Assembly (NCBI GenBank): GCA_018660965.1
Contig: JABJJH010000102.1
Span: 1-6,337 of the forward strand
DNA: 6,337 bases
Source: Rhodospirillaceae bacterium
GTDB taxonomy: Bacteria; Pseudomonadota; Alphaproteobacteria; UBA8366; GCA-2717185
Direction: 5' to 3'
Part shown: positions 4,765-6,337 of the stretch, piece by piece
Layout of the letters: each line of letters begins with the position of its first letter
How positions within the stretch are numbered: position 1 is the stretch's first letter
The notes under the pieces: model-generated
The model's input: the letters and a program-made list of their open reading frames with translations, nothing else
Told to the model about the DNA's origin: nothing
Database searches by the model: none
Program-made: the position numbers and the translations under genes

Positions 4765-6337
4765 CACTTCGAGAACAGCCCCTTCAAGGCGTCGCCAACG
4801 CCCTTGGTCGCCTTGTCCAGGGCATCGCTAGCAGCGCCTGCGGGGTTTTCCGTTATCGATGGCGCGGGCTTGGAAGGCGCCGTCGGCTTCGCCTTGCCCG
4901 AAGCCTGCTTCAGACATGGATTGTCATCGCCGGTTCCCAATTCGCCCAAACCCAAAAGCAGCGCGGGCGGAAAGACAAACCCACCAAGAAGGCCGCCAAC
5001 CTTGCGCGCGGCGGCCAGTTTATCCACGCTATAGGACGGATTGGCCAACGTACCGCCGATCAAGACGGGCACGGCGGTGTTGATGGTCGCCGATTTGGGT
5101 TGCGGGTCGATGGTCAGATCAAGCCCTTCGGTCGCCAGGTTGATTGTGCCCTTGCCGACGATCGTGGCGAAATCCGTATCGAACAACAGCGCCTTGTTCG
5201 TAGCGAGACCGTTCTTGACGTCGATCTTGCTCACCGTGCAATTGATAACCGTGTATTCCTTACGTTCGCCAGTGACCAGTTCAGTCAGAAATTTAGTCGG
5301 TCCGCCAATAAATGTGTCCAACGCGTCGCTTTTCATCCGTCCCGCGCCCATGACAATCGACGTCTGGCCATTCAAACCGGCCATCAGCCTGGCGATGGAC
5401 GCGCCCTTCCCGCGCACATCCACCTTAACATTCAACGCGCCTTCAAAGAGGTCCGTGACCGCCAGCGCCTTTAGCATTTTCCCGGCGTCAAAACCCTTTA
5501 CGGTCAGTTTCACATCCAGGCTTGGAATCGCCTTCGCCGCGTTCATGCGCACGCCGCCGTCGATCACGCCATCGGAGACAATCGCCTTCAACGTGGAACT
5601 GTTCAAGTCACCGTTCCGGAGACCAAGCTTGACCTGGACGTCATCAATTTCAACGCCTGCGATCAGCGTCGCAATGGTTACCCCAACATCCGCATCAACG
5701 GCTTTCAAGCCGTCCAGCGGCAGAGGATCATCGGGAAAGACCCGGTCCGACTTCGGGGGTTCCTGCGCTGTTTGTCCTTCCGCCTTCGCGTCCGCCGGCG
5801 GCGGCGCCTTGACGAAATCGGTCACCTCAAACCGCTCCGACGTCAAAGCCGCCGTGATGTGCGGTCGTTTTCCACCCAAGGTGGCGGTTAAGGTTCCGCC
5901 AAGGTCGGTGGACCCTATTTTCACCGCGAGATTCGAAACACTGACCGCATCGCCCGGATCGCCTGTAACGGTCGCCGCGACCTTGTACGCGCCCAGTGGC
6001 GGAACCGGGGCTCCGGCGAGTTTCGACAGATCTCCCATTTGTTGGCCTGAGGCCGTAAGGCTCAGGTTGAGGTTTTTCCCCGTCGCGGGCTCGCCTATCG
6101 TCCCCTTCACGGCAATGTCCGCCCCGCCGGCTTTCAGCGACAGCGCGACGGGCCATGGCTGTGCCGGACGCAGGAACGCCGCCGGCGCCCCAAGCGTCGC
6201 GGCGACCTGAATTGGATTGTCGTTATAGGTCCCGACCAGCGTGGCTTCCATGGGATCATTGGCCCCGGAGCCCTGCACCGACAGGCTGCCAATCGCCACG
6301 ACATGCTGTTGCCCGGAAACACCGTCCTTGTAGGTCA
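4764..6337 (-). CDS. AsmA-family protein, C-terminal part (5' end beyond the window)
   Basis: The frame is open to the right edge, so at least 523 residues are seen and the start lies outside. The GTG at 6299 is an internal valine, since codons upstream (reading TYKDGVSGQQHV) continue the family pattern. AsmA-like proteins are anchored in the inner membrane by an N-terminal helix (not visible) and extend into the periplasm as long beta-rich structures linked to outer-membrane biogenesis and phospholipid transport. Counting from the first full visible codon: repeated beta segments with alternating hydrophobics at 13-170, a Pro/Ala/Lys-rich linker at 176-198, the FPDDPLPLDGLK motif at 200-211, an AsmA C-terminal domain to about 440, a hydrophobic Gly/Leu-rich stretch at 446-468, then DNPC and a low-complexity Lys/Ala/Pro tail ending in a probable amphipathic helix. 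Only two cysteines are visible, C366 and C474. It overlaps the ATP12 start by one base. Confidence 0.88.
   Translation of the reverse strand, partial: TYKDGVSGQQHVVAIGSLSVQGSGANDPMEATLVGTYNDNPIQVAATLGAPAAFLRPAQPWPVALSLKAGGADIAVKGTIGEPATGKNLNLSLTASGQQMGDLSKLAGAPVPPLGAYKVAATVTGDPGDAVSVSNLAVKIGSTDLGGTLTATLGGKRPHITAALTSERFEVTDFVKAPPPADAKAEGQTAQEPPKSDRVFPDDPLPLDGLKAVDADVGVTIATLIAGVEIDDVQVKLGLRNGDLNSSTLKAIVSDGVIDGGVRMNAAKAIPSLDVKLTVKGFDAGKMLKALAVTDLFEGALNVKVDVRGKGASIARLMAGLNGQTSIVMGAGRMKSDALDTFIGGPTKFLTELVTGERKEYTVINCTVSKIDVKNGLATNKALLFDTDFATIVGKGTINLATEGLDLTIDPQPKSATINTAVPVLIGGTLANPSYSVDKLAAARKVGGLLGGFVFPPALLLGLGELGTGDDNPCLKQASGKAKPTAPSKPAPSITENPAGAASDALDKATKGVGDALKGLFSK

Noticed and set aside
4222..5034. 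A 270-codon plus-strand open frame spanning the ATP12 and AsmA genes
   Set aside because: It crosses two well-supported genes in antisense, is rich in Arg/His/Gln typical of shadow frames, and shows no domain or ribosome binding site.
5041..6210. A 389-codon open frame on the plus strand opposite the AsmA gene
   Set aside because: It is the antisense shadow of an Ala/Gly/Asp/Lys-rich coding frame with few stop-generating codons. Its product is a Ser/Thr/Pro-rich string without a recognisable domain, while the minus strand clearly encodes AsmA.

Overview
This 6.3 kb window reads as ordinary, gene-dense chromosome from an alphaproteobacterium of fairly high GC. The best taxonomic marker is an ATP12-type F1-ATPase assembly chaperone, a family found essentially only in Alphaproteobacteria and mitochondria. 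The propionyl-CoA carboxylase beta chain ends in a sequence almost identical to the mitochondrial enzyme (PWKKHANIPL), and the AsmA protein has alphaproteobacterial style, which agrees. No rRNA, tRNA, CRISPR, insertion sequence, integrase or phage gene is visible, and base composition is even throughout.

Layout. On the plus strand, a sigma70-like promoter (17-45) precedes a TauD/TfdA-family Fe(II)/2-oxoglutarate dioxygenase (91-963). A small DUF4389 membrane protein (1031-1345) follows 67 bp later. The other four genes lie on the minus strand and are read from the right edge leftwards. They are an AsmA-family protein cut by the window edge (4764-6337), the ATP12 chaperone (4042-4764), pccB (2420-3952) and a PLP-dependent low-specificity threonine aldolase (1335-2393). 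The two groups converge, and the DUF4389 and aldolase genes overlap tail to tail by 11 bp. A small GC hairpin with a T-run lies there and may end the plus-strand transcript.

How the genes may work together. The AsmA stop and ATP12 start share a base (TGATG), so their translation is probably coupled. There are 89 bp between ATP12 and pccB, and 26 bp between pccB and the aldolase, so the four may form one operon, possibly with an internal start before pccB. Functionally the set is mixed: envelope maintenance (AsmA), ATP synthase assembly (ATP12), propionyl-CoA to methylmalonyl-CoA conversion (PccB) and threonine/glycine interconversion (aldolase). The biotin-carrying partner PccA is absent. Because the next gene downstream is convergent, PccA cannot follow in the same operon.

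I see no convincing undescribed system. The most checkable curiosities are the overlapping convergent 3' ends, mutually exclusive hairpins at the ATP12 stop ahead of pccB, an in-frame 12-nt duplication in the dioxygenase, a possible disulfide pair in AsmA, and the orphan pccB with an aldolase behind it. No stretch longer than 100 bases lies outside a gene.
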